This document shows positions 33,679-44,661 of a stretch of 64,000 bases of DNA, piece after piece. Origin of the DNA: JBGPEQ01 sp050180895 (lineage in GTDB: Bacteria > Pseudomonadota > Alphaproteobacteria > Dongiales > Dongiaceae); contig JBFXDS010000007.1 in NCBI GenBank assembly GCA_050180895.1, positions 1 through 64,000 on the forward strand. The letters run 5' to 3'. How positions within the stretch are numbered: the stretch's first letter is position 1; every line of letters begins with the position of its first letter. Under the pieces are notes generated by a model. That model worked only from the letters and a program-made list of their open reading frames with translations, was not told the origin of the DNA and made no database searches. The translations under genes and the position numbers were made by a program.

Positions 33679-35724
33679 ATGTCTTCCGAGACACCAAACC
33701 GACCGGCGCCGCCCAACGGCGGCAGCGCTCCGGGAGTCGAGGCGGCCGAGCACGAGCGCCAATTTCGCGAGATTCTCGAGTTCTGCCCAGCGGCGCTGCT
33801 GGTGGTTGATGAAGACGGCCGCCTGCTGTTCCACAACGCGCGGCTGCGCGAGATTCTGGGATACAGCAAGGAGGAACTCGACCTCTGCGACACCCGCATG
33901 CATTGGCACGACCTCGAGCAGCGGGCGCGCATCATCGACAGGCTGCGGGACCAAGGCGGCCAGATCCTGAACGAGCAGGTGACGTGGCGGACCAAGAAGG
34001 GCACGTTGGTTCACCTCCTCATGTCATACGTGCAGGTCGCCTACCGCGGCGGCTATGTCAGTTTCGTCGGCGGCAAGCGGATCGCCTGGCTCTACGACAT
34101 CAGCGCGCTGGCCGAGCACCAGGCGCAGCTCGCCGAGCAGGAGCGCCAGCTTCGTGAACTTCTGGACTTCTGCCCCGCCGGCCTCGCTGTCGTCGACGAA
34201 GACGGGCGGATCTTGTTCCATAACTGGCGGCTGCGGGAGCTGCTCGGCTACGAGAAGGATGAGCTGCACCGTTTCGACACCCGGAACTTCTGGCGCGATC
34301 TCGGCCATCGCGACCGAATCATCGATCTGCTGCACCAGCGCGGCGGTCAGCTTCTCAACGAAGAGGTGGTCTGGAAGACCAAGCAGGACGAGTTCCTCAG
34401 CCTGCTGATCTCGTACGTACAGGTCGCCTATCGCGGCGGTCACGTCGCATTCTCCGGCGGCAAGCGGATCGCCTGGCTCTACGACATCACGCCGCTGCGC
34501 CGCGCGGAGCAGGCCCGGCTGCGCAGCGAGCGACGGCTCGCCGAGGCGATCGAGAGCATTTCCGAAGGCTTCGTCTGTTATGATGGGGAGGACCGGCTGG
34601 TCATCTGCAACTCGCGTTACCGCAACATCCTCTACCCCGGCTTCGACATCGACCTGAGCGTCGGCACGACATTCGAGAGCATCATCCGCCGGGCCGCCGA
34701 GCGCGGTTACGTCAGGGATGCGGAAGGCCGCGTCGAGGAATGGATTGCGGAACGGCTGAGGCAGCATCGCGATCCGGGCGAGCCGCAGGTGCACCGGCGC
34801 GGCGACGGCCGTTGGGTGATGGTCAGCGAGCGCCGCACCGAGGACGGCGGTACCGTCGCGGTCTATTCCGACATCACCGAGCTCAAGCAGCGCGAGCAGG
34901 ACCTCACCGAGAAGTCCGCAGCGCTGACGGCCTTGTCGTCCAAGCTTGCAAAATACCTGGCGCCGCAAGTCTACGATTCGATCTTCACCGGCCAGCAGGA
35001 TGTCAAGATCGTCAGCAAGCGCAAGAAGCTCACCGTCTGCTTCTCCGATCTCGTCGGCTTCGCCGAGATCACCGACAAGATGGAGTCGGAAGACCTCACG
35101 CAGCTCCTCAACCACTATCTCACCGAAATGTCGAAGATCGCGCTGCAATACGGCGCAACGATCGACAAGTACGTCGGCGACGCCATCGTCATGTTCTTCG
35201 GCGATCCGGCGACGCGGGGCGTGAAGGAAGATGCGCTGGCCTGCGTCCAGATGGCGACCGCCATGCAGCAACGCGTCGGCGAACTGGCCGAGGAATGGCG
35301 CAACGGCGGCATCATCGAGTCGCCATTGCGCTGCCGGATCGGCATTCACACCGGCTATTGCACCGTGGGAAATTTCGGCAGCGAAGACCGCATGGACTAC
35401 ACGATGGTTGGCGGAACGGTGAATCTCGCATCGCGGCTCGAGCGCGAAGCGCCGCCGGGCTCCGTGCTGATCTCGTTCGAAACCTACGCGCAGGTGAAGG
35501 ACGACGTCCGCTGCGAGGAGCGCGGCCGCCTGCAGGTCAAAGGCATCGCGCAGCCGGTCGCGACCTACGCCGTGGTCGGGCTGAAGCGGGACGCGGAGGA
35601 GGCCGCCACGGGGCATCTGCAGCTGAAACTCGACGCCGACCGCATGTCCGACGACGAGCGCAAGGCGGCGGCGGATGCGCTGCGCCACGCGCTCGGATTG
35701 CTTGAAAGAGGCGGCCGGGGCTAG
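33679..35724 (+). CDS. three-PAS sensor adenylate/guanylate cyclase
   Basis: A 681-residue cytosolic protein with no membrane segment. Two near-duplicate PAS domains (about 25-145 and 152-275) both contain RGG(Y/H)V and the phrase GGKRIAWLYDI. A third PAS (287-402) is of the PAS_7/fourth type ending in YSDITELKQRE, followed by a class III cyclase domain (about 445-640) with metal Asp457 in CFSDLVGF and Asp501 in KYVGDAIV. The product is probably cAMP. ATG 33679 is used; a start at 33601 is in frame but unlikely. A cyclic-nucleotide-binding protein at 47179 could be a partner, but nothing ties them directly. Confidence 0.92.
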   Translation: MSSETPNRPAPPNGGSAPGVEAAEHERQFREILEFCPAALLVVDEDGRLLFHNARLREILGYSKEELDLCDTRMHWHDLEQRARIIDRLRDQGGQILNEQVTWRTKKGTLVHLLMSYVQVAYRGGYVSFVGGKRIAWLYDISALAEHQAQLAEQERQLRELLDFCPAGLAVVDEDGRILFHNWRLRELLGYEKDELHRFDTRNFWRDLGHRDRIIDLLHQRGGQLLNEEVVWKTKQDEFLSLLISYVQVAYRGGHVAFSGGKRIAWLYDITPLRRAEQARLRSERRLAEAIESISEGFVCYDGEDRLVICNSRYRNILYPGFDIDLSVGTTFESIIRRAAERGYVRDAEGRVEEWIAERLRQHRDPGEPQVHRRGDGRWVMVSERRTEDGGTVAVYSDITELKQREQDLTEKSAALTALSSKLAKYLAPQVYDSIFTGQQDVKIVSKRKKLTVCFSDLVGFAEITDKMESEDLTQLLNHYLTEMSKIALQYGATIDKYVGDAIVMFFGDPATRGVKEDALACVQMATAMQQRVGELAEEWRNGGIIESPLRCRIGIHTGYCTVGNFGSEDRMDYTMVGGTVNLASRLEREAPPGSVLISFETYAQVKDDVRCEERGRLQVKGIAQPVATYAVVGLKRDAEEAATGHLQLKLDADRMSDDERKAAADALRHALGLLERGGRG

Positions 35725-35840
35725 CCCCAAGCGACTTGCCTCGTGCCGGCTCGCGGCACGAAGGATGCAGACCGGCGTGACAGATCGAACCCAAATGCTG
35801 ATAGTCTCCATGCGAGGCTGTCATCGGGGAGCACGAGAGC

Positions 35841-36884
35841 ATGGCCTGCAACGTTCTTGTTTTTGGCGCGTCCTACGGCGCGCTTCTCGGCACGAAGCTG
35901 CTGATGGCCGGGCACGACGTGACGCTGGTCTGCCGCAGGCAGACCGCCGACTTGATCAACGCGGACGGCACGGAGGTCCGGATCAGGCTGAAGGGCGAGG
36001 ATAAGCACCGAGCCATACGCTCGAACGATCTGCCCGGGCGCCTCACCGCCCGCGTTCCGCAAGAGATCGTCGCCGCGGGCTACGATCTGGTGGGGCTCGC
36101 CATGCAGGAGCCCCAGTACGCGCACCACTCCATCCGCACGGCGCTGATCCGCATCGCCGAAGAACGCATTCCCTGCCTGTCGATCATGAACATGCCGCCG
36201 CCGACGTTTCTGAAGCGGATTCCGGGGCTCGATACGAGCAAGCTGGCGGTCAGCTATACCGATGCCTCGGTCTGGGACCGGTTCGACCCCGACCTGATGA
36301 CGCTGTGCAGCCCCGATCCGCAGGCTTTCCGGCCGCCCGAGGAAAAGGCGAACGTGCTTCACGTGGGCCTGCCGACGAATTTCAAGGCGGCCCGGTTCGG
36401 CGACGCCGAGGCGACCGAAATTCTGCGGCGGCTCGAAGGCGATATCGACGCGGTGCGGCTCGACGGCAAGGACGTGCCCGTCAAGCTGCGCGTCCACGAC
36501 TCGGTGTTCGTGCCGCTGGCGAAATGGAGCATGCTGCTGACCGGCAACTACCGCTGCATCACGCGGGGCGAACCCCGGTCGATCCGGGATGCGGTGCACG
36601 CCGACCTCGCGAAATCCGAATCCATATACGCATTCGTCAGCCAGCTGGCGCAGCGCCTGGGCGCCGACCCGGCGGACGGGGTGCCGTTCGAGAAGTACGC
36701 CAAGGCGGCCGAGAGTCTGCTGAAGCCGTCGTCCGCCGCCCGGGCCGTTGCCGCCGGCGCGCCGTTCATCGAACGGGTCGATGTCCTGGTGCAGTCGATC
36801 GCCCGGGACCTCGGCATGTCCAACGCGGACATCGACGAAACGGTGAGCATCATCGACGACCGGTTGGACGAGAACGATCCTTGA
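35841..36884 (+). CDS. ketopantoate reductase (ApbA/PanE)-like protein
   Basis: A 347-residue Rossmann protein. NVLVFGASYGALLGTKLLMAGHDV is a variant dinucleotide-binding start (GxSxG in place of GxGxxG), followed by the Arg-rich strand (VCRRQ) typical of NADP binding. The C-terminal helical half has the charged residues expected of 6-phosphogluconate-dehydrogenase-like enzymes. The relation to PanE is distant, so pantothenate synthesis is not assured; another 2-ketoacid reduction is possible. The gene follows the cyclase by 116 bases. The ribosome site GGGGAGCACGAGAGC is good. Confidence 0.75.
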   Translation: MACNVLVFGASYGALLGTKLLMAGHDVTLVCRRQTADLINADGTEVRIRLKGEDKHRAIRSNDLPGRLTARVPQEIVAAGYDLVGLAMQEPQYAHHSIRTALIRIAEERIPCLSIMNMPPPTFLKRIPGLDTSKLAVSYTDASVWDRFDPDLMTLCSPDPQAFRPPEEKANVLHVGLPTNFKAARFGDAEATEILRRLEGDIDAVRLDGKDVPVKLRVHDSVFVPLAKWSMLLTGNYRCITRGEPRSIRDAVHADLAKSESIYAFVSQLAQRLGADPADGVPFEKYAKAAESLLKPSSAARAVAAGAPFIERVDVLVQSIARDLGMSNADIDETVSIIDDRLDENDP

Positions 36885-37068
36885 CGCGCTCCGGCATAGA
36901 CGTTGCGTGGCGCCCGATCAGGCCTCCCTGACTTTGATGATCGCCCAACGGATCGTGTACCGGGGTATCATCAGATAGGCCGCATGGCGACGGGCAGGCG
37001 CGTGCGCACGCCGCCGATCCGCATCGAGGACCTGCCGACGGGCTGGATCGGCGCCGAGCCGGTTCCGG

Positions 37069-37329
37069 TCAGGGGCGAGGGTGTGGCGCCGCGCCGTCGC
37101 CGCCGCACTTCACGATCCAGCGATGGTCGGCGTCGGCGTGGATGGCCAGAGTGGCCAGGGTGGCCTGCGCGTCATGCAGGCACAGCGTCTCCGCGGCCGC
37201 CTCCGGGAAGGTGATGACGTCGACGGCCGAGGCGCGGTCGCAGTCGGCCGGGCTGACCGACAGGGCGCAGAGGAAGGCGACGACGCTGACCATGGCGACA
37301 ACGATGCCAGCAGCGGCGGCGGAACGCAA
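37069..37329 (-). CDS. small exported protein at the end of the fds operon
   Basis: An 86-residue open frame with a signal-peptide-like start (hydrophobic residues 7-28, then SPADCD) and three cysteines. It starts 21 bases after the fdsD stop on the same strand. I do not recognise a family. The GC-rich context makes a chance frame possible, so it is listed with low confidence. Confidence 0.4.
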   Translation of the reverse strand: MRSAAAAGIVVAMVSVVAFLCALSVSPADCDRASAVDVITFPEAAAETLCLHDAQATLATLAIHADADHRWIVKCGGDGAAPHPRP

Positions 37330-37350
37330 ATGCGGCGAGGGCGGCGGCGA

Positions 37351-37569
37351 CTATCCCGGCGGCGCTTCCATTTTCGCGACCGCGGCCGTCACGAGATCCC
37401 GCAGTCCGGCGCCTCCGGCCTTTACATGGGCGACGAGCGCCGTCCGCATGCGGGGATCCCAGAACTTCTTCAGGTGGTCGGCGACGCCGGCGACCGCCTC
37501 CTCGCGCGGATAGGCGGCGAAGAAATCGGCGATCTGGTTGGCCATGTGGACCAGGCGCTCGGTCTTCAT
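37351..37569 (-). CDS. fdsD: formate dehydrogenase delta subunit
   Basis: A 72-residue FdsD. MANQIADFFAAYP and HLKKFWDPRMR are the family hallmarks. It is a small soluble helper that, with the FdhD sulphurtransferase, is needed for a mature NAD-linked molybdenum formate dehydrogenase. Its start overlaps the fdhD stop (ATGA). It is the last clear gene of the operon. Confidence 0.95.
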   Translation of the reverse strand: MKTERLVHMANQIADFFAAYPREEAVAGVADHLKKFWDPRMRTALVAHVKAGGAGLRDLVTAAVAKMEAPPG

Positions 37570-38405
37570 GACTTGCCGGCGATGCGTTGCGGATGGGTGA
37601 CGACGAGGACGCTGTCGGGGCGCGCCAGGGCCACGAGCGTGAGGCCGCAGCCTTCCGCCAGGCGGCGCGCGAGCGCGGTCGGCGCGGAGATGGCGACGAG
37701 CACGGGGATGCCGACGGCGGCCGCCTTCTGCACCATCTCGACGCTGCAGCGGCTGGTGATGAGGGCGAAGCCCGCGGCGGCATCGAGGCCGCGCCAGGCC
37801 ATGGCGCCGATCAGCTTGTCGAGGGCGTTGTGGCGGCCGACATCCTCGCGCACGAGCTGGATCCGGCCGGACGGGTCGACCCAGGCGGCGGCGTGCACCG
37901 AGCGGGTGAGCTGGTTGACGGCCTGGCGCCGCGGCAGCTCGGCCAGCGCGGCGTAGACGGCATCGACCGGGATCGTGGTGGCCGCCGTGACGGCCGGCAC
38001 GGGGCGGATCGCCTGCTCCAGGCTTTCCACGCCGCAGATGCCGCAGCCGGTGCGGCCGGCCAGGGTGCGCCGGCGCTCGCGCAGCAGGCGGAAGCGCCCG
38101 ACGGCGATGGCCATCCGGACCTCGATGCCGGCCTCGCTCTCGGCGGTGCCGATGTCCATCAACTCGTCCCTGCCGGCGAGGATGCCCTCGCTGAGGCTGA
38201 AGCCGAGCCCGAAATCCCTGAGGTCGGCGGGCGTCGCCATCATCACGGCATGGCTGATGTTGTTGTAGACGAGCGCGACCGGCACCTCCTCGGCGATGAC
38301 CTCCGTGATCGAGGCGACGGCCCCGTTGGGCAGGACCCGCTCGGCGCTCGCCACGCTGGTCGAACGCGCGATCACCGGCAGGTTCACGGGCGGCAGCGCG
38401 TTCAT
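37566..38405 (-). CDS. fdhD: formate dehydrogenase accessory sulphurtransferase FdhD
   Basis: A 279-residue FdhD (FdsC in the fds context). Active-site CGICGVESLEQA contains the paired cysteines, and EDVGRHNALDKLIG and TSRCSVEMVQKAA are the core motifs. It passes sulphur to the molybdenum cofactor before its insertion into FdsA. It overlaps both the fdsA end and the fdsD start in ATGA tetranucleotides. Confidence 0.96.
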   Translation of the reverse strand: MNALPPVNLPVIARSTSVASAERVLPNGAVASITEVIAEEVPVALVYNNISHAVMMATPADLRDFGLGFSLSEGILAGRDELMDIGTAESEAGIEVRMAIAVGRFRLLRERRRTLAGRTGCGICGVESLEQAIRPVPAVTAATTIPVDAVYAALAELPRRQAVNQLTRSVHAAAWVDPSGRIQLVREDVGRHNALDKLIGAMAWRGLDAAAGFALITSRCSVEMVQKAAAVGIPVLVAISAPTALARRLAEGCGLTLVALARPDSVLVVTHPQRIAGKS

Positions 38406-41242
38406 TCGGCGGCTGCTGTTGCCATCCGGCGGAGATCGATGCTGTCGCGGCGATACTGCTCCTGCCATTCCGACGGATGGTTGGTGAGCCGCACCTGCAC
38501 GGCCGTGACCTTGTATTCCGGGCAGTTGGTGGCCCAGTCCGAATACTCCGTGGTCACCACGTTCACGCCGCTGCCGGCGAAGTGGAAGGTGGTGTAGACG
38601 ACGCCGGGCTGCATGCGCTCGGAGACCTGCGCGCGCAGCGTCGTCTCGCCGGCGCGGCTGGCGAGCGCCACCACGTCGCCGTCGCGGATGCCGCGCTGCT
38701 CGGCATCGAAGGGATGGATCTCCAGCACGTCCTCGTCGTGCCAGACGTTGTTCGCGGTGCGCCGCGTCTGCTGGCCGACATTGTACTGCGAGAGGATGCG
38801 GCCGGTGGTGAGGATGAGCGGGAAGCGCGGCGTGGTGCGCTCGTCCGTCGGCACGAACTCGGTGATCATGAACTTGCCCTTGCCGCGCACGAAGCGGTCG
38901 ACATGCATGATCGGCGTGCCCGTCGGCGCCTTTTCGTTGCAGGGCCACTGCACGCTGCCGAGCTCCTCGATCTTGGCGTAGCTGACGCCGGCGAAGGTCG
39001 GAGTCACCCGCGCGATCTCGTCCATGATCTCCGAGGGATGCGTGTAGGCCATGGGATAGCCGAGGGCGTTGGAGAGCGCCATCGTCACTTCCCAGTCGGC
39101 CATGCCGGCCATCGGCGGCATCGCCTTGCGCACGCGGCTGATGCGGCGCTCGGCGTTGGTGAAGGTGCCATCCTTCTCGAGGAAGGACGAGCCCGGCAGG
39201 AAGATGTGGGCGTAATTGGCGGTCTCGTTCAGGAAGATGTCCTGGATGACGACGCATTCCATGGCCCGGAGGCCGTCGGTCACATGCTGGGTATCGGGGT
39301 CGGACTGAGCGATGTCCTCGCCCTGGACGTAGAGGCCCTTGAAGCTGCCGTCGATCGCGGCGTCCAGCATGTTGGGGATGCGCAGGCCGGGCTCGCCCTC
39401 CAGATGCACGTTCCAGGCGCGCTCGAACAGCTCGCGCGTGGCGTCCTCGGAGACGTGGCGATAGCCGGAGAACTCGTGCGGGAAGGAGCCCATGTCGCAA
39501 GAGCCCTGCACGTTGTTCTGGCCGCGCAGCGGATTGATGCCGCAGCCGACACGGCCGATATTGCCGGTCGCCATCGCCAGGTTGGCCATGGCCATGACCG
39601 TGGTGGAGCCCTGGCTGTGCTCGGTGACGCCGAGGCCGTAGTAGATGGCGGCGTTGCCGCCGGTGGCGTAGAGCCTGGCCGCTGCGCGCAGCTCCGCCGC
39701 CGGCACGCCGGTCACGGACTCGACGGCCTCGGGCGCATTGCGCTCCTGCGCGATGAAGGCGCGCCAGGACTCGAAGTCGCCGGGCTCGCAGCGTTCGGCA
39801 ACATACTTTTCGTCGATCAGCCCTTCGGTGACGATGACGTGGGCGAGCGCATTGACGACGGCGACGTTGGCGCCGGGCAGCAGCTGCAGATGGTACTGGG
39901 CCTGCACATGCGGCGTGCGCACCAGGTCGATCGCGCGCGGATCGATGACGATGAGCTTCGCGCCCTCGCGCAGCCGCTTCTTCATGCGCGAGGCGAACAC
40001 GGGATGGGCGTCGGTCGGGTTGGCGCCGATCACCAGGATGACGTCGGCCTCCAGGACGGAGTCGAAATCCTGGGTGCCGGCGGAGGTGCCGAGCGTGGTC
40101 TTCAGGCCGTAGCCGGTCGGCGAGTGGCAGACGCGCGCGCAGGTGTCGACGTTGTTGTTGCCGAAGCCGGCGCGGATCAGCTTCTGCACCAGGTAGGTCT
40201 CCTCGTTGGTGCAGCGCGACGAGGTGATGCCGCCGATGGAATCCTTGCCGTGCTTGGCCTGGATGCGGCGGAATTCGGATGCGGCGTGGGAAATCGCTTC
40301 CTCCCACGTCACCTCGCGCCAGGGATCGGTGATCTTGGCGCGGATCATCGGCTTGGTGATGCGGTCCTTGTGGGTGGCGTAGCCCCAGGCGAAGCGGCCC
40401 TTCACGCAGGAATGGCCGTGGTTGGCCTTGCCGTCCTTGTAGGGGACCATGCGCGCGACCTCCGCGCCCTTCATCTCCGCCTTGAAGGAGCAGCCGACGC
40501 CGCAATAGGCGCAGGTGGTGACGACGCTGTGCTCGGCCTGGCCCAGCTCGATCACCGACTTCTCCATCAGTGTCGCGGTCGGGCAGGCCTGCACGCAGGC
40601 GCCGCAGGAGACGCATTCGGAATCGAGGAAATCCTCGTCCTGGCCGGCAGATACCTTCGATTCGAAGCCGCGCCCGTCGATCGTGAGCGCGAAGGTGCCC
40701 TGCACCTCCTCGCAGGCGCGCACGCAGCGCGAGCATACGATGCATTTCGCGGGATCGAAGGTGAAGTACGGGTTGGAGGCGTCCTTCTCCGAGGTCAGGT
40801 GGTTGGCGCCGTCATAGCCGTAGCGCACCTCGCGCAGGCCGACCGCGCCGGCCATGTCCTGCAGCTCGCAATCGCCGTTGGCGGCGCAGGTCAGGCAGTC
40901 CAGGGGATGGTCGGAAATATAGAGTTCCATCACGTTGCGGCGCAGGCGCGCGAGCTTCGCCGTCTGCGTGTGCACCTTCATGCCGGGCTCGACCGGCGTG
41001 GTGCAGGAGGCGGGCGTGCCGCGGCGGCCCTCGATCTCGACCAGGCAGAGGCGGCAGGAGCCGAAGGCCTCCAGGCTGTCGGTGGCGCAGAGCTTCGGCA
41101 CCTTGGTGCCGACCTCGGCCGCCGCGCGCATGATCGACGTGCCCGCGGGCACGGTGACGGGCTGGCCGTCGATCTCCAGCGTCACCAGCTGGGTCGCGAT
41201 CTTGGCGGGCGTGCCGTAGTCGAGTTCCTTGATCAGGGGCAT
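38402..41242 (-). CDS. fdsA: NAD-linked formate dehydrogenase catalytic alpha subunit
   Basis: A 946-residue FdsA. The N-terminus is NuoG-like: a 2Fe-2S domain (about 30-110), a His-Cys3 4Fe-4S site near HPLDCLTCAANGDC, and a ferredoxin-like pair of 4Fe-4S clusters (CIVCSRCVRACEE, CVSCGACVQACPT). The molybdopterin domain begins with CAYCGVGC. Catalytic Cys is in DTCARVCHSPTGYG. It oxidises formate to CO2. ATG 41242 begins MPLIKELDYGTP, the conserved start. It is separated from fdsB by 367 bases of nested repeats, while all other fds junctions overlap or nearly so. Confidence 0.97.
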   Translation of the reverse strand: MPLIKELDYGTPAKIATQLVTLEIDGQPVTVPAGTSIMRAAAEVGTKVPKLCATDSLEAFGSCRLCLVEIEGRRGTPASCTTPVEPGMKVHTQTAKLARLRRNVMELYISDHPLDCLTCAANGDCELQDMAGAVGLREVRYGYDGANHLTSEKDASNPYFTFDPAKCIVCSRCVRACEEVQGTFALTIDGRGFESKVSAGQDEDFLDSECVSCGACVQACPTATLMEKSVIELGQAEHSVVTTCAYCGVGCSFKAEMKGAEVARMVPYKDGKANHGHSCVKGRFAWGYATHKDRITKPMIRAKITDPWREVTWEEAISHAASEFRRIQAKHGKDSIGGITSSRCTNEETYLVQKLIRAGFGNNNVDTCARVCHSPTGYGLKTTLGTSAGTQDFDSVLEADVILVIGANPTDAHPVFASRMKKRLREGAKLIVIDPRAIDLVRTPHVQAQYHLQLLPGANVAVVNALAHVIVTEGLIDEKYVAERCEPGDFESWRAFIAQERNAPEAVESVTGVPAAELRAAARLYATGGNAAIYYGLGVTEHSQGSTTVMAMANLAMATGNIGRVGCGINPLRGQNNVQGSCDMGSFPHEFSGYRHVSEDATRELFERAWNVHLEGEPGLRIPNMLDAAIDGSFKGLYVQGEDIAQSDPDTQHVTDGLRAMECVVIQDIFLNETANYAHIFLPGSSFLEKDGTFTNAERRISRVRKAMPPMAGMADWEVTMALSNALGYPMAYTHPSEIMDEIARVTPTFAGVSYAKIEELGSVQWPCNEKAPTGTPIMHVDRFVRGKGKFMITEFVPTDERTTPRFPLILTTGRILSQYNVGQQTRRTANNVWHDEDVLEIHPFDAEQRGIRDGDVVALASRAGETTLRAQVSERMQPGVVYTTFHFAGSGVNVVTTEYSDWATNCPEYKVTAVQVRLTNHPSEWQEQYRRDSIDLRRMATAAAE

Positions 41243-41609
41243 GAGGCTATTACTCCCAACTCGGTCCGGGCGGTCGTCCTCGGCGTCGTGCCGCACCGCG
41301 CGCTGTTTTTTGCACGCGGAGACGCGGAGACGCGGAGGTCAACGAGTCTCGATGATTGTCAGCTCGAGGTGTCACCCCGGCGAAAACCGCTATCGCATGC
41401 ACATATCTCTGCAGAACCATCCCGCGTCCTTCGACAAGCTCAGGATGAGGGGCAATTTTACTGGCACGAAGAAAACCCCTCATCCTGAGCTTGTCGAAGG
41501 ACGCAGGTCGGCAATCCCAGTCTCCTGCAAGCAATGCCCTCCGCGTCTCCGCGCCTCCGCGTGCCAAAATTGGCTGCTCGGCGTTGAGGGTAGAGGCGCG
41601 ATGCATGGG
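41243..41609. repeat. nested inverted repeats between fdsB and fdsA
   Basis: Outer arms built on ACGCGGAGACGCGGAGGT (about 41310-41340) and the complement CCTCCGCGTCTCCGCG (about 41531-41560). The inner REP pair lies at 41428-41504 with the TGGCACGAAG loop. A flanking word GGCAATCCCAGTCTCCTGCAAGC (41509-41531) also occurs near 33120 and 46285. No gene was seen. The transcript would fold into a long branched hairpin in the middle of the operon. Confidence 0.88.
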
Positions 41610-43162
<1,553 letters not shown>

Positions 43163-43166
<4 letters not shown>

Positions 43167-43639
43167 CGGCCCTCCTCGCTCGCGATCAAGCGGTCGAAGG
43201 CGGCGGCATCGACGCGGCCATGCAGCTTGCCGTCGAGCATGAGGGCCGGCGAGCAGGCGCAATCGCCGAGGCAGAACACCGGCTCCAGGGTGAAGCGGCC
43301 GTCGGGCGAGGTCTGGTGGAAATCGATGCCGAGCCGCGCCTTCACGTGCTCGGCCAGGCGGTCGCTGCCCATGCTCTGGCAGGCCTCGGCGCGGCAGACG
43401 CGCACGACGTGGCGGCCCGGCGGCGCCTGCCGGAAGTCATGATAAAAGGTAAGGACGCCGTGGACCTCGGCGCGGCTGAGATTGAGGGCCTCGGCCACCA
43501 GCGGGACGGCCCGGGCGTCGACATAGCCGAACTGCTCCTGGAGCGCGTGCAGGATGGGCAACAGGGCGCCCGGCAGCGCCGCCCGCTCGGCGATGAGCGC
43601 GCGCGCCGTCCCCTCATCCCAGGAGGCGTGTTGTGACAT
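43163..43639 (-). CDS. fdsG: NAD-linked formate dehydrogenase gamma subunit
   Basis: A 158-residue NuoE-like 2Fe-2S protein from ATG 43639. The helical N-terminus (LPILHALQEQFGYV...) and the thioredoxin-like part carry cluster ligands in CRAEACQSMG and CLGDCACSP. An upstream in-frame ATG at 43675 would add 12 residues and lies closer to the promoter region. It is the first structural gene of the operon and is preceded by the LysR gene on the same strand. Confidence 0.95.
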
Positions 43640-43719
43640 GATCGGGGCCACGAACCTAATCTCCGGCCGGATCATTGCTTAAAGGTTCTTGCAGATCAAA
43701 TCGTTTATTCGGATCGTTT

Positions 43720-43736
43720 GATAGAAAATACCTATC
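43720..43736. promoter_or_regulatory. dyad GATAG-N7-CTATC, candidate LysR operator of fds
   Basis: GATAG at 43720-43724 and CTATC at 43732-43736 lie at the very end of the lysR gene, about 80 bases before fdsG, in the only gap that can hold the fds promoter. The word ATAG-N9-CTAT fits the T-N11-A pattern of LysR operators. Confidence 0.5.
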
Positions 43737-43737
43737 A

Positions 43738-44661
43738 TCAGCCGCGCCGCCCGCCGACCGGCTTGTCGAGGATCGCCTGCAGCTTCTGCTTGCGCGCGGC
43801 CTGCATGAGGGCCTGGGCGATGGGCGGCGCAGGCTCGCGGTCGGCGATCACGAGCCCGATCTCGTGGGTCGGCGACGGCTCGACGAGCGGAATCGCCCGC
43901 ATGCCGGTCGGCACGCCGAAGATGTGCAGGAAGGTGCGCGGCATCACGCTCGACCAGTGGCCGTCGCGCACATGCGAGCAGAGCGTGAGCACCGAATTGG
44001 TCTCGATCGCCGGCGCCGGCGCGCGGTTCACCGAGCGGAAGATGCCGTTGAGGATGCGGCGGTTCTGCATGTCCGGCGTCAGCAGGCAGAGCGGCACGGC
44101 GGCGGCCTCGACCCAGCGCAGCGTCTTGCGCCTGGCGAACGGGCCGGTGGCCGCGGTGAGCAGGACGTAGCGCTCGCGATAGAGCGGTTCCGCGCGCACG
44201 TTGATGAGCGGCTCGTTGTCGAGATAGGTCATGCCGATGTCGATCTCGAAGGCATCGAGGCAGCGCTGAATCTCGATCGACGACTGCGAGAGAATGGTGA
44301 TGGAGACGCCGGGATGGGCCGCGCAGAACGGCGCGGTGACCAGCGACACCGCGGGCAGCGCCGTCGGGATCACGCCGAGGCGCAGACGGCCGGTGAGCCC
44401 GTCGCGCGCCTGGCTCAGATCCTGCTGCAGGGCGTCGCAATCGGCGAGGATGCGGTGCGCCCACTCCAGCACGCGCTTGCCCTCGGCCGTCAGCCCCTTG
44501 AAGCGCTGGCCGCGCTCGACGATGGGCACGCCGAGATCCTTCTCGAGCTGACGGATCGCCGCCGAGAGCGTCGGCTGCGAGACGTGGCAGGCGGCGGCCG
44601 CGCGGCCGAAATGCTCCTCGCGCGCGAGCGCCGTCAGGTATTGCAGCTGTCTGATCACCAC
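43738..44661 (-). CDS. LysR-family regulator of the formate dehydrogenase operon
   Basis: A 307-residue LysR regulator. The N-terminal winged HTH is MVIRQLQYLTALAREEHFGRAA...SQPTLSAAIRQLEKDLGV, and the effector domain is about 92-300. It lies directly upstream of fdsG on the same strand, an arrangement found in other bacteria for formate dehydrogenase regulators. It is likely to activate fds in response to formate, though the ligand cannot be read. Confidence 0.9.
   Translation of the reverse strand: MVIRQLQYLTALAREEHFGRAAAACHVSQPTLSAAIRQLEKDLGVPIVERGQRFKGLTAEGKRVLEWAHRILADCDALQQDLSQARDGLTGRLRLGVIPTALPAVSLVTAPFCAAHPGVSITILSQSSIEIQRCLDAFEIDIGMTYLDNEPLINVRAEPLYRERYVLLTAATGPFARRKTLRWVEAAAVPLCLLTPDMQNRRILNGIFRSVNRAPAPAIETNSVLTLCSHVRDGHWSSVMPRTFLHIFGVPTGMRAIPLVEPSPTHEIGLVIADREPAPPIAQALMQAARKQKLQAILDKPVGGRRG

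Noticed and set aside
36885..37068. Gap after the ketopantoate-reductase-like gene, checked for tRNA and small RNA
   Set aside because: No cloverleaf or clear terminator could be seen.
38477..41488. Long plus-strand open frame of about 1000 codons
   Set aside because: It is antisense to fdsA, whose motifs are complete; the length reflects GC-rich third positions.
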